Positions 1 through 10,666 of a DNA stretch of 64,000 bases are shown here, piece after piece. The stretch's first letter is position 1, and each line of letters starts with the position of its first letter. Source of the DNA: Cololabis saira (Eukaryota; Chordata; Actinopteri; Beloniformes; Belonidae); the NCBI RefSeq assembly GCF_033807715.1, contig NC_084600.1:45508324-45572323 (forward strand), written 5' to 3'. A program made the position numbers and the translations under genes. The notes under the pieces are model-generated. The model ran no database searches and was not told where the DNA came from. It saw only the letters and a list, made by a program, of their open reading frames with translations.

Positions 1-2847
1 GAACCAGGACCAGGTCTGGTGGTAAAACCATGAACCAGGACCAGGTCTGGTGGTAAAACCATGAACCAGGACCAGGTCTGGTGGTAAAACCCTGAACCGG
101 GACCAGGTCTGGTGGTAAAACCCTGAACCAGGACCAGGTCTGGGGGTAAAACCCTGAACCAGGACCAGGTCTGGTGGTAAAACCCTGAACCAGGACCAGG
201 TTTGGTGGTAAAACCCTGAACCAGGACCAGGTCTGAGGATAAAACCCTGAACTGGGACCAGGTCTGAGGATAAAACCCTGAACCAGGACCAGGTCTGGTG
301 GTAAAACCCTGAACCAGGACCAGGTCTGAGGATAAAACCCTGAACCAGGACCAGGTCTGGTGGTAAAACCATGAACCAGGACCAGGTCTGGTGGTAAAAC
401 CCTGAACCAGGACCAGGTCTGGTGGTAAAACCCTGAACCAGGACCAGGTCTGAGGATAAAACCCTGAACCAGGACCAGGTCTGGTGGTAAAACCCTGAAC
501 CAGGACCAGGTCTGGTGGTAAAACCCTGAACCAGGACCAGGTCTGAGGATAAAACCCTGAACCAGGACCAGGTCTGGTGGTAAAACCCTGAACCAGGACC
601 AGGTCTGGTGGTAAAACCATGAACCAGGACCAGGTCTGGTGGTAAAACCCTGAACCAGGACCAGGTCTGGTGGTAAAACCCTGAACCAGGACCAGGTCTG
701 GTGGTAAAACCCTGAACCAGGACCAGGTCTGGTGGTAAAACCCTGAACCAGGTCTGGTGGTAAAACCATGAACCAGGACCAGGTCTGGTGGTAAAACCCT
801 GAACCAGGACCAGGTCTGGTGGTAAAACCCTGAACCAGGACCAGGTCTGGTGGTAAAACCCTGAACCAGGTCTGGTGGTAAAACCATGAACCAGGACCAG
901 GTCTGGTGGTAAAACCCTGAACCAGGACCAGGTCTGGTGGTAAAACCCTGAACCAGGACCAGGTCTGGTGGTAAAACCCTGAACCAGGACCAGGTCTGGT
1001 GGTAAAACCATGAACCGGGACCAGGTCTGGTGGTAAAACCCTAAACCAGGACCAGGTCTGGTGGTAAAACCATGAACCGGGACCAGGTTTGGTGGTAAAA
1101 CCCTGAACCAGGACCAGGTCTGGTGGTAAAACCCTGAACCGGGACCAGGTCTGGTGGTAAAACCATGAACCGGGACCAGGTTTGGTGGTAAAACCCTGAA
1201 CCAGGACCAGGTCTGGTGGTAAAACCCTGAACCGGGACCAGGTCTGGTGGTAAAACCATGAACCGGGACCAGGTTTGGTGGTAAAACCCTGAACCAGGAC
1301 CAGGTCTGGTGGTAAAACCATGAACCGGGACCAGGTCTGGAGGTAAAACCCTGAACCAGGACCAGGTCTGGTGGTAAAACCCTGAACCAGGACCAGGTCT
1401 GGTGGTAAAACCCTGAACCAGGACCAGGTCTGGTGGTAAAACCATGAACTGGGACCAGGTCTGAGGATAAAACCCTGAACCAGGACCAGGTCTGGTGGTA
1501 AAACCCTGAACCAGGACCAGGTCTGGTGGTAAAACCCTGAACCAGGACCAGGTCTGGGGGTAAAACCATGAACCAGGACCAGGTCTGGTGGTAAAACCCT
1601 GAACCGGGACCAGGTCTGGTGGTAAAACCCTGAACCAGGACCAGGTCTGGTGGTAAAACCATGAACCAGGACCAGGTCTGGTGGTAAAACCCTGAACCAG
1701 GACCAGGTCTGGTGGTAAAACCCTGAACCGGGACCAGGTCTGGTGGTAAAACCATGAACCAGGACCAGGTCTGGGGGTAAAACCCTGAACCAGGACCAGG
1801 TCTGGTGGTAAAACCCTGAACCAGGACCAGGTCTGGTGGTAAAACCATGAACCGGGACCAGGTCTGGTGGTAAAACCCTGAACCAGGACCAGGTCTGGTG
1901 GTAAAACCCTGAACGGACCAGGTCTGGTGGTAAAACCCTGAACGGACCAGGTCTGGTGGTAAAACCCTGAACCAGGACCAGGTCTGGTGGTAAAACCCTG
2001 AACCAGGACCAGGTCTGGTGGTAAAACCATGAACCAGGACCAGGTCTGGGGGTAAAACCATAAACCAGGACCAGGTCTGGTGGTAAAACCATGAACCAGG
2101 ACCAGGTCTGGTGGTAAAACCATGAACCAGGACCAGGTCTGGGGGTAAAACCATGAACCAGGACCAGGTCTGGTGGTAAAACCATGAACCAGGACCAGGT
2201 CTGGGGGTAAAACCATGAACCGGGACCAGGTCTGGTGGTAAAACCCTAAACCGGGACCAGGTCTGGTGGTAAAACCATGAACCGGGACCAGGTCTGGTGG
2301 TAAAACCCTGAACCAGGACCAGGTCTGGTGGTAAAACCCTGAACCAGGACCAGGTCTGGTGGTAAAACCATGAACCAGGACCAGGTCTGGTGGTAAAACC
2401 CTGAACCAGGACCAGGTCTGGTGATAAAACCCTGAACCAGGACCAGGTCTGGTGGTAAAACCCTGAACCAGGACCAGGTCTGGGGGTAAAATCCTGAACC
2501 AGGACCAGGTCTGGTGGTAAAACCCTAAACCGGGACCAGGTCTGGTGGTAAAACCCTGAACCAGGACCAGGTCTGGTGGTAAAACCCTGAACCAGGACCA
2601 GGTCTGGTGGTAAAACCATGAACCAGGACCAGGTCTGGTGGTAAAACCATGAACCAGGACCAGGTCTGGTGGTAAAACCATGAACCAGGACCAGGTCTGG
2701 TGGTAAAACCATGAACCAGGACCAGGTCTGGGGGTAAAACCCTGAACCGGGACCAGGTCTGGTGGTAAAACCATGAACCGGGACCAGGTCTGGTGGTAAA
2801 ACCCTGAACCAGGACCAGGTCTGGTGGTAAAACCCTGAACGGACCAG
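1..2847. repeat. 31-bp minisatellite (about 90 units), open at the left edge
   Basis: Head-to-tail units of 31 bp contain GAACCAGGACCAGGTCTGG followed by TGGTAAAACC(C/A)T. Common variants are GAACCGGG, TCTGAGGAT, TCTGGGGG and a few units shortened to GAACGGACC or lacking one GGACCA. Because 3 x 31 = 93 has no stop in one minus frame, it makes a meaningless 577-residue reading frame with a 31-residue period. It lies in the intron after e10. One stray unit near the e10 donor (6779-6812) and one between two transposon copies (4113-4144) show that the array once reached the exon. Confidence 0.97.
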
Positions 2848-4112
2848 GGGCCTCATTTAAAATGGACTGCGTAGGATTCATACTAAAAGTGCACGTACGC
2901 TCAAAAGCCGAAAATGCCGTGCGCAAAAAAAAATCCGGATCAATAAAACCATGTGCACGCAGACTTCCACGCAGTCCAGCTGGAAGGTTGCGTAGCTGAA
3001 TCCGCCCCTTTACACGCCCAGAAATGCATATGGATGAGCCTGCTGAGCATGCGCAGTGGCTTTCTGCAGCCTGTTTGGCGCAGATCCATGGTTTGGCGTC
3101 AGAATTAATTAGAAGTAGCAGCCACCGTGACACTGACTTTCACGGAGACAGAGATGTTGTAGATGATGTGGAGGACAGGAAAACCACATTATTTGGTGGT
3201 CACAGTAAAAGTTAGAATAAGTATATAAATAGTATACAATAAAATAAAGCGAGTGAGTGGCAGCACGCCGTTGCTGCGCTAAACGCCGTGAGTTCCCCGG
3301 CGCAACAGGGGGACACACGTCCCCCCGTCTTTTCAAAATCATGTTTTTTTTCCCTTACTTTTTACAGTTTAAAAACTAACGGTAGGATCAGCCTTAAATT
3401 GCAAATTATCAAGACACTGTATGAAAGCGATACGAGAAAGGCCCGGCAGCCCCGCTCCCCCTCCTCCTCTCTCCCCTCAGAGCGGCTCAGGGCGGGTTTA
3501 TGGTTCCGCGTCACCGATGCAGAGCCTACGGCGTAGGTGCGCGTCGCCGCGTACCCTACGCCGTAGGCTCTGCGTCGTTTAACGCGGGACCCTAATTTAG
3601 GCACCATATACAAGCAGCACGTAAAGGTTTCACGCGCGCGTAAAACTCATATATATGAAAAAAAATCTGTGTCCCTTTAGGGAAGAAATGAGGGGCTCCG
3701 TGGGGCTCCCTAAACGCAGCCCCTCATTCGTTCTGTCCTAAAGCGGTGCAGAGGAGGCTGCAGCTCCAGTAGCTCCAGAGTCCTGACTGACAGCTTCACA
3801 CACAGAGGGACACGATCAGGGCTATTTTATTTTATTTTATTATTTTATTATTTTAAGCCTGACATATGTTGTGATGTGTGATGACATTATTAAGAGTATG
3901 ACATGAATCTGGCTTCATTTCACCACCTCACAGCCTGCGTCGCCAGTTCCCCGTGTCTTAAGTAAATTCTTACGGGAGGGTCCGAGTTGCCGTAAAGATA
4001 CGCAGATTTTTCGGTTAGTTTTTTCTTTTTAGATCCGAGGATTTGCGTAGAAGGTGGCTTCCGCAACTTTCAGGCGCTTTTTCTGCGCAAGCAAGCTTTA
4101 TAGATGAGGCCC
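2848..4112. mobile_element. non-autonomous DNA transposon, copy 1 (inverted ends, CAG target duplication)
   Basis: The 1265-bp segment starts GGGCCTCATTTA and ends as the inverse of GGGCCTCATCTATAAAGC. It sits inside the 31-bp array and is flanked by CAG on both sides (2845-2847 and 4113-4115). Removing the element and one CAG restores a normal array unit. A 3-bp target duplication fits PIF/Harbinger-like or other 3-bp-TSD superfamilies; the exact family is not certain. There is no transposase; the short frames inside are not conserved between the two copies. A smaller palindromic element is nested at 3494-3600. Confidence 0.75.
3494..3600. mobile_element. nested palindromic MITE (CCTACGGCGTAGG type)
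   Basis: GGTTTATGGTTCCGCGTCAC at the left is mirrored by AACGCGGGACCCTAATTTAG at the right. The core GAGCCTACGGCGTAGG pairs with CCTACGCCGTAGGCTC to make a long hairpin. The same family recurs at 4852-4960 and 17889-18020, and as an end fragment at 10636-10666. Confidence 0.6.
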
Positions 4113-4144
4113 CAGGTCTGGTGGTAAAACCCTGAACGGACCAG
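4113..4144. repeat. single 31-bp minisatellite unit trapped between transposon copies
   Basis: CAGGTCTGGTGGTAAAACCC continuing to GAACGGACCAG is one unit of the array at 1-2847, bounded by the CAG target sites of the two transposon copies. It shows that both copies lie within the former minisatellite. Confidence 0.85.
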
Positions 4145-5486
4145 GGGCCTCATTTAAAATGGACTGCGTAGGAGTCATACTAAAAGTGCACGTACGCTCA
4201 AAAGCCGAAAATGCCGGGCGCAAAAAAAAATCCGGATCTATAAAACCGCGTGCACGCAGACTTCCACGTAAGGTTCTCTTTATAAATCACAGTCCAGCTG
4301 GAAGGCTGCGCACGTGAATCCGCCTGGTATCCCCGCCCTCTACACGCCCACTTTCTACCGAAAATGGAATCATTTTGCATATGAATGAGCCTGCTGAGCA
4401 TGCGCAGTGGCTTCCTGCAACCTGTTTGGCTTCAGAATGAATGAATGAACGTGTCGAGCCACCGTGCCACTGAATTTCACTGAGATCTGAGATCTAGATG
4501 TTGTTGATGAGGAGGAGGACAGGAAAACCACATTATTTTGTTGTCACAGTAAAAGTAGAAAAATAAATAGTGTAAAATAAAGAGAGTGAGTGGCAGCACG
4601 CCGTTGCTGCGCGGAACGCCGTGAGTTCCCCGGTGCAACAGGGGGACACACGTCCCCCCGTCTTTTCAAAATCATGTTTATTTTCCCCTTACTTTTTACA
4701 GTTTAAAAACTAACGGTAGGCTCAGCCTTAAATTGCAAATTATCAAGACACTGTATGAAAGCGATACGAGAACGGCCCCGCAGCCCTGCTTCACCACCGC
4801 CCCCCCCCCCCGCTCCCCCTCCTCCTCTCTCCCCTCAGAGCGGCTCAGGGCGGGTTTATGGTTCTGCGTCACCAACGCAGAGCCTACGGCGTAGGTGCGC
4901 GTCGCCGCGTACCCTACGCCGTAGGCTCTGCGTCGTTTTAACGCGGGGCCATAATTTAGGCACCATACACCCGCACGTAAAGGTTTCACGCGCCCGTAAA
5001 ACTCATATATATGAAAACAAATCTGAGTCCCTTTAGGGAAGAAATGAGGGGCTCCGTGGGGCTCCCTAAACGCAGCCCCTCATTTGTTCTGTCCTAAAGC
5101 GGTGAAGGAGGTTCCCGGCGTGTCACCGCGGCTGCAGCTCCAGCAGCACCAGAGTCCTGACTGACAGCTTCACACACAGAGGAACACGATCAGCGCTATA
5201 TTATTTTATTTTATTACTTTATTATTTTAAGTCTGATATATTTTGTGATATGTGATGACATTATTAAGAGTATGACATGAATCTGGCTTCATTTCACCAC
5301 CTCACAGCCTGCGTCGCCAGTTCCCCGTGTCTTAAGTAAATTCTTACGGGAGGGTCCTAGTTGCCGTAAAGATAAGCAGATTTTTCGGTTAGTTTTTTCT
5401 TTTTAGATCCGAGGATTTGCGTAGAAGGCGGCTTCCGCAACTTTCAGGCGCTTTTTCTGCGCAAGCAAGCTTTATAGATGAGGCCC
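4145..5486. mobile_element. same DNA transposon, copy 2
   Basis: This 1342-bp copy has the same ends and CAG flanks (4142-4144 and 5487-5489) as copy 1, in the same orientation and at the same position of the array unit. It differs from copy 1 by scattered substitutions and indels. For example, it has a stretch with ACGTAAGGTTCTCTTTATAA near 4266 that copy 1 lacks, and a C-run near 4800. The two may be independent insertions at a preferred site, or one insertion duplicated with the array. A nested MITE lies at 4852-4960. No transposase is present. Confidence 0.75.
4852..4960. mobile_element. nested palindromic MITE, second copy
   Basis: It has the same hairpin as 3494-3600 (GCCTACGGCGTAGG...CCTACGCCGTAGGC) at the homologous place in transposon copy 2. 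It was therefore present before that transposon was duplicated or amplified. Confidence 0.6.
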
Positions 5487-5489
5487 CAG

Positions 5490-6165
5490 GTCAGGTTTGG
5501 TGGTGTGGTGGCAAAAATTGTTGTTTGTTCAATAAAGTGTTCAAAAAAGAATGTCTTGACACATCAGCTGTCTTTCTGGAGTTTTAATAAAAGGCATTCA
5601 TGAATGGGGTCCCCACTATAACTGATCAGAAAGCAGTCAGTGTCTGAGTGAACCCAAGATGTTTAGAGAAACCCTGTCTTATATTTCAGCCAGCTTAAAA
5701 CAAAAGACAGAATAAATGTCACCCTGACACTCATGCCTGGCTCCACCACCTTTTGCCACCACAATAGTGAGAGTGGTAAATTCCACAGGCGCTGTGTCAA
5801 AGGAACTAAAATGACCTCGGCTACATAAATTGTCAGCATAGTAATGTTCACTTGAAAACAGGATTGTGCATTATTCCGTTTTAAAGCATACTCTATGTTA
5901 TACCAAAATGTCCCATTACATTCCACCCTTTTTAGCATTTTTATGCTAAACCATAATAAAACAGGAAATTTTGTACTGACCCACCCCGTGACCTTTATGC
6001 TCTGTCCCGCACCAGCCCAACGCTAGCACAAACGCTAGCCCAACGCTAGCACACCCAGTCTCCAACTTGGGAGTTACAGACCCAGGCAGAGGATCAAAGG
6101 TCACGGGTGCAGAAGAGCCAAAACCCCTCCCCTCCCTGCACAAAAGGAGGGTAAAAGACTCATCC
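5490..6165. other. intron sequence without recognisable gene
   Basis: This is AT-rich intron. The only structure noticed is an inverted pair GTGGTGGCAAAA (about 5503-5514) and TTTTGCCACCAC (5751-5762), which could be ends of a short 260-bp element, and a small GCTAGCCCAACGCTAGCACA duplication near 6020-6052. The short reading frames here show no family features. Confidence 0.5.
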
Positions 6166-6173
6166 GTCTAGAT

Positions 6174-6748
6174 CAGGAGTCGGCAACCCAAAATGTTGAA
6201 AGAGCCATATTGGACCAAAAACGCAAAAAACAAATATGTCTGGAGCCGCAAAAAAATCTTGTATAAGCCTTAGAATGAAGGCAACACATGCTGGGGGAGG
6301 ATTTTTGATGATGTACTTCGAGAAAAAAGTTGAAATGTTGAGAAAAAAGTCCAAATTTTGAGAAAAAAGTCGAAATGTCGAGAAAAAAGTCGAAATATTG
6401 AGAAAAAAGTCGAAATGTCGAGAAAAAAGTCAAAATTTCGAGAAAAAAGTCAAAATGTCAAGATTAATGTTGAAATACAATCTTGAAAAAAAGTCGAAAT
6501 GTCGAGAAAAAAGTCAAAATTTCAAGAAAATAGTCAAAAGAGTCGAGAGGGTCGAGATTAAAAAGGAAAGGAAAAAGGAAGAAAAAAAAGAAGAAAAAGA
6601 AAAAAGAAGAAAAAATAAGAAAAAAGAAAAAAGGAAAAAAGCAGAGAAGGAAAAAAAAGGTCAAACATTTTCTAAATAGCTCCAGGAGCCACTAGGGCGG
6701 CGCTAAAGAGCTGCATGCGGCTCTAGAGCCGCGGGTTGCTGATCCCTG
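6174..6748. mobile_element. hAT-type non-autonomous transposon with 8-bp target duplication
   Basis: The left end CAGGAGTCGGCAACCC and right end GGGTTGCTGATCCCTG are terminal inverted repeats. They are followed inside by the typical GAGCCGCATGCGGCTC-like subterminal sequence (AGCTGCATGCGGCTCTAGAG at the right). GTCTAGAT (6166-6173) and GTCTAGCT (6749-6756) are an 8-bp target duplication with one mismatch, as expected for hAT. The interior has lost coding capacity. It is filled by about ten copies of an AGTCGAAATGTCGAGAAAAA-like unit (6320-6530) and an A/G-rich tract (6555-6660). Confidence 0.88.
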
Positions 6749-6778
6749 GTCTAGCTACACTGAACCTATAAGGAAGGT

Positions 6779-6812
6779 AAAAACCCTCCGTTGAACCGGG
6801 ACCAGGTCTGGT
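6779..6812. repeat. orphan 31-bp minisatellite unit next to e10 donor
   Basis: AACCCTCCGTTGAACCGGGA followed by CCAGGTCTGGT matches the unit of the array at 1-2847, now 3.9 kb away. It lies 18 bases inside the intron, so the array probably began at this exon and was pushed away by the hAT and other insertions. Confidence 0.8.
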
Positions 6813-6830
6813 TGCAGCTTCGTCACTCAC

Positions 6831-6930
6831 CGATACGAGCCGGGTCACTGTAGTCCTCCACCGGCTCTATGTGGGGCTTCAGATCTTCCCCTTCGTACCC
6901 TGAATTGATCCACTTGTCCTTCATGACTTG
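6831..6930 (-). CDS. mark4: mark4 exon e10: end of kinase domain and linker to UBA
   Basis: This 100-bp exon (33 codons plus one base) encodes QVMKDKWINSGYEGEDLKPH then IEPVEDYSDPARI and the first base of the next codon. It closes the kinase fold (MKDKWIN) and starts the acidic linker that docks the UBA domain back on the N-lobe. MARK4 has KDKWINIGYEGEELKPYTEP at this place. The acceptor is GTTTCTGCAG|CAAGTC and the donor is CGTATCG|GTGAGTGAC. A single unit of the 31-bp minisatellite found at 1-2847 lies 18 bases into the downstream intron. The next exon (UBA) should lie left of position 1. Confidence 0.94.
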
Positions 6931-6991
6931 CTGCAGAAACAGAAACACAGAAACATAGAAACACAGACAAGCCTCGTCAAAGCGTCAGCCA

Positions 6992-9440
6992 GAGTTTCTG
7001 CTTCACTCCCGTCTGGTTTGTGAGTTTCTGCTTCACTCCCGTCTGGTTTGTGAGTTTCTGCTTCACTACCGTCCGGTTTGTGAGTTTCTGCTTCACTCCC
7101 GTCCGGTTTGTGAGTTTCTGCTTCACTCCCGTCTGGTTTGTGAGTTTCTGCTTCACTCCCGTCCGGTTTGTGAGTTTCTGCTTCTCTCCCGTCCGGTTTG
7201 TGAGTGAGTTTCTGCTTCACTCCCGTCTGGTTTGTGAGTGAGTTTCTGCTTCACTCCCGTCCGGTTTGTGAGTTTCTGCTTCACTCCCGTCTGGTTTGTG
7301 AGTTTCTGCTTCACTCCCGTCTGGTTTGTGAGTTTCTGCTTCTCTCCCGTCTGGTTTGTGAGTTTCTGCTTCACTCCCGTCCGGTTTGTGAGTTTCTGCT
7401 TCTCTCCCGTCCGGTTTGTGAGTTTCTGCTTCACTCCCGTCCGGTTTGTGAGTTTCTGCTTCTCTCCCGTCCGGTTTGTGAGTGAGTTTCTGCTTCACTC
7501 CCGTCTGGTTTGTGAGTGAGTTTCTGCTTCACTCCCGTCCGGTTTGTGAGTTTCTGCTTCACTCCCGTCTGGTTTGTGAGTTTCTGCTTCACTCCCGTCT
7601 GGTTTGTGAGTTTCTGCTTCTCTCCCGTCCGGTTTGTGAGTTTCTGCTTCACTCCCGTCCGGTTTGTGAGTTTCTTCTTCACTCCCGTCTGGTTTGTGAG
7701 TTTCTGCTTCTCTCCCGTCTGGTTTGTGAGTTTCTGCTTCACTCCCGTCCGGTTTGTGAGTTTCTGCTTCACTCCCGTCTGGTTTGTGAGTTTCTGCTTC
7801 ACTCCCGTCCGGTTTGTGAGTTTCTGCTTCTCTCCCGTCTGGTTTGTGAGTTTCTGCTTCACTCCCGTCCGGTTTGTGAGTTTCTGCTTCACTCCCGTCC
7901 GGTTTGTGAGTTTCTGCTTCACTCCCGTCTGGTTTGTGAGTTTCTGCTTCTCTCCCGTCTGGTTTGTGAGTTTCTGCTTCACTCCCGTCCGGTTTGTGAG
8001 TGAGTTTCTGCTTCACTCCCGTCTGGTTTGTGAGTTTCTGCTTCACTCCCGTCTGGTTTGTGAGTGAGTTTCTGCTTCACTCCCGTCCGGTTTGTGAGTG
8101 AGTTTCTGCTTCACTCCCGTCTGGTTTGTGAGTTTCTGCTTCACTCCCGTCCGGTTTGTGAGTTTCTGCTTCACTCCCGTCTGGTTTGTGAGTTTCTGCT
8201 TCACTCCCGTCTGGTTTGTGAGTTTCTGCTTCTCTCCCGTCCGGTTTGTGAGTGAGTTTCTGCTTCACTCCCGTCTGGTTTGTGAGTTTCTGCTTCACTC
8301 CCGTCCGGTTTGTGAGTTTCTGCTTCTCTCCCGTCCAGTTTGTGAGTTTCTGCTTCACTCCCGTCCGGTTTGTGAGTTTCTGCTTCTCTCCCGTCTGGTT
8401 TGTGAGTTTCTGCTTCACTCCCGTCTGGTTTGTGAGTTTCTGCTTCACTCCCCTCCGGTTTTTGAGTTTCTGCTTCACTCCCGTCCGGTTTGTGAGTTTC
8501 TGCTTCACTCCCGTCTGGTTTGTGAGTGAGTTTCTGCTTCACTCCCCTCCGGTTTTTGAGTTTCTGCTTCTCTCCCGTCCGGTTTGTGAGTTTCTGCTTC
8601 ATTCCCGTCCGGTTTGTGAGTTTCTGCTTCTCTCCCGTCCGGTTTGTGAGTGAGTTTCTGCTTCTCTCCCGTCTGGTTTGTGAGTTTCTGCTTCACTCCC
8701 GTCCGGTTTGTGAGTTTCTGCTTCACTCCCGTCCGGTTTGTGAGTTTCTGCTTCACTCCCGTCAGGTTTGTGAGTTTCTGCTTCACTCCCGTCTGGTTTG
8801 TGAGTTTCTGCTTCTCTCCCGTCTGGTTTGTGAGTTTCTGCTTCTCTCCCGTCTGGTTTGTGAGTTTCTGCTTCTCTCCCGTCTGGTTTGTGAGTTTCTG
8901 CTTCTCTCCCGTCTGGTTTGTGAGTTTCTGCTTCACTCCCGTCCGGTTTGTGAGTTTCTGCTTCACTCCCCTCCGGTTTTTGAGTTTCTGCTTCACTCCC
9001 CTCCGGTTTTTGAGTTTCTGCTTCTCTCCCGTCTGGTTTGTGAGTGAGTTTCTGCTTCACTCCCGTCTGGTTTGTGAGTGAGTTTCTGCTTCACTCCCGT
9101 CTGGTTTGTGAGTTTCTGCTTCTCTCCCGTCTGGTTTGTGAGTTTCTGCTTCACTCCCGTCCGGTTTGTGAGTTTCTGCTTCACTCCCGTCTGGTTTGTG
9201 AGTTTCTGCTTCACTCCCGTCTGGTTTGTGAGTTTCTGCTTCACTCCCGTCTGGTTTGTGAGTTTCTGCTTCACTCCCGTCTGGTTTGTGAGTTTCTGCT
9301 TCACTCCCGTCTGGTTTGTGAGTTTCTGCTTCACTCCCGTCCGGTTTGTGAGTTTCTGCTTCACTCCCGTCCGGTTTGTGAGTTTCTGCTTCTCTCCCGT
9401 CTGGTTTGTGAGTTTCTGCTTCACTCCCGTCTGGTTTGTG
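6992..9440. repeat. 30/34-bp minisatellite (about 80 units) filling the e9-e10 intron
   Basis: The unit begins GAGTTTCTGCTTCACTCCCG and ends TCTGGTTTGT. Variation is mainly CACTCC/CTCTCC, GTCTGG/GTCCGG and an optional GTGA insertion that makes 34-bp units. A few units have CCCTCCGGTTTTT. On the transcribed strand the array starts about 10 bases after the e9 donor and stops about 60 bases before the e10 acceptor. Multiples of 30 keep frames open on both strands, so the many reading frames ([24 protein letters not shown] types) are repeat translations, not genes. Confidence 0.97.
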
Positions 9441-9448
9441 TCTCTTAC

Positions 9449-9568
9449 CTCCAGCGTGCAGCGCTTGGTCGGGTTCAGCACCAGGAACCGGCGCAGGATT
9501 CCCTCGCAGTCGGTGGACATGTAGAAGGGAACGCGGTACTTTCCCCTCAGCACACGCTCCCTCAGCTC
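9449..9568 (-). CDS. mark4: mark4 exon e9: kinase C-lobe end
   Basis: This 120-bp exon (40 codons, phase 0) encodes [20 protein letters not shown], then [48 protein letters not shown] is the strongest MARK4 signature in the window; MARK1-3 have LLK(K/R)FL.LNP.KRGTLE. The acceptor is GCCCTACAG|GAGCTG, followed upstream (9573 onward) by a 31-bp minisatellite. The donor is CTGGAG|GTAAGAGACAC, with a 30-bp minisatellite beginning about 10 bases into the intron. The open frame continues past the donor through the minisatellite, but that extension is repeat translation, not protein. Confidence 0.95.
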
Positions 9569-9572
9569 CTGT

Positions 9573-9990
9573 AGGGCGGGAAATAGAGAATCAGGTACAG
9601 AATCAGGCGGGAAATAGAGAATCAGGTGGAGAATCAGGCGGGAAATAGAGAATCAGGTACAGAATCAGGCGGGAAATAGAGAATCAGGTAGAGAATCAGG
9701 CGGGAAATGGAGAATCAGGTGGAGAATCAGGCGGGAAATAGAGAATCAGGTACAGAATCAGGCGGGAAGTAGAGAATCAGGTGGAGAATCAGGCGGGAAA
9801 TAGAGAATCAGGTACAGAATCAGGCGGGAAATAGAGAATCAGGTGGAGAATCAGGCGGGAAATAGAGAATCAGGTAGAGAATCAGGCGGGAAATGGAGAA
9901 TCAGGTGGAGAATCAGGCGGGAAATAGAGAATCAGGTGGAGAATCAGGCGGGAAATAGAGAATCAGGTACGGAATCAGGTGGAGAATCAG
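9573..9990. repeat. 31-bp minisatellite abutting the e9 acceptor (about 13 units)
   Basis: Units of GCGGGAAATAGAGAATCAGG plus TACAGAATCAG or TGGAGAATCAG start within five bases of the e9 3' splice site. The transcribed strand reads CTCTATTTCCCGC, giving repeated pyrimidine-rich tracts leading to the true acceptor. Confidence 0.95.
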
Positions 9991-10380
9991 GCAGCAAACG
10001 CTTCCGAACCAGTGGTGGACTTGCCCCGTTACTATGACGATGGGTCCATGGGAAAGGCCCCTGGGAACCTAACCCTAACCTTGAGGTTCTGTCCGTTACC
10101 GTCCCAACCAGTGGGGACTAGGGATGGGCGGTTTGGACTATAAAAAAGTATAACGATAATTTCTGGCATTTATCCTGATAACGATAAAAATGACGATAAA
10201 AAAATACCAATTCAACTCCACCTTTGTAACTATAAATCTATCACCACATTCAGTCTTTGGAGCCAAAACACTGCTGTAAAAGATACTAAATACTAAACTA
10301 CACCCATTACATTGAATTAATAACAAACAATTAAATTAGTCTGTACTGCAAAACTGGAATGACTCCTCGCTCTCAGATCC

Positions 10381-10533
10381 GTTGTTCGTTCGTTCGTTCG
10401 TTCGTTCGTTCGTTCGTTCGTTCGTTCGTTCGTTCGTTCGTTCGTTCGTTCGTTCGTTCGTTCGTTCGTTCGTTCGTTCGTTCGTTCGTTCGTTCGTTCG
10501 TTCGTTCGTTCGTTCGTTCGTTCGTTCGTTCGT

Positions 10534-10611
<78 letters not shown>

Positions 10612-10621
10612 TTCCTTCCTT
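10381..10621. repeat. (GTTC)n then (TTTC)n microsatellite
   Basis: About 38 GTTC units (10381-10534) switch to about 18 TTTC units and then a few TTCC. The transition implies a single substitution that was itself amplified. Reading frames such as (SFVR)n and (NERT)n here are artefacts of the repeat. Confidence 0.98.
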
Positions 10622-10635
10622 CACGTACGTTGTGC

Positions 10636-10666
10636 GTGGATTTAACACAGAACCATAAATCTGACT
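10636..10666. mobile_element. MITE right-end fragment
   Basis: GATTTAACACAGAACCATAA followed by ATCTGAC matches the right end of the palindromic MITE at 17889-18020 (GATTTAACGCGGAACCATAA). It suggests that the microsatellite beside it replaced the rest of a MITE. Confidence 0.5.

Noticed and set aside
1041..2774. 577-residue open frame on the minus strand with a 31-residue period
   Set aside because: Product of a 31-bp tandem repeat that lacks stops in one frame. It has no start context, splice logic or family similarity, and it stops where the array has a frame-changing unit.
3024..5036. Short open frames inside the paired DNA transposons
   Set aside because: Not preserved between the two copies and lacking transposase motifs. 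The elements are non-autonomous.
6992..9440. CRISPR-like regular repeats of about 30 bp
   Set aside because: No unique spacers between repeats, and the repeats are contiguous and lie in an intron of a vertebrate gene.
6921..9553. Many overlapping frames ([24 protein letters not shown] repeats) on both strands
   Set aside because: A 30-bp unit keeps all frames periodic. The frames exist on both strands at once and change with each 34-bp unit. Only the e9 part (9449-9568) is real coding sequence.
10359..10658. (SFVR)n / (NERT)n reading frames
   Set aside because: Translation of (GTTC)n and (TTTC)n microsatellite.
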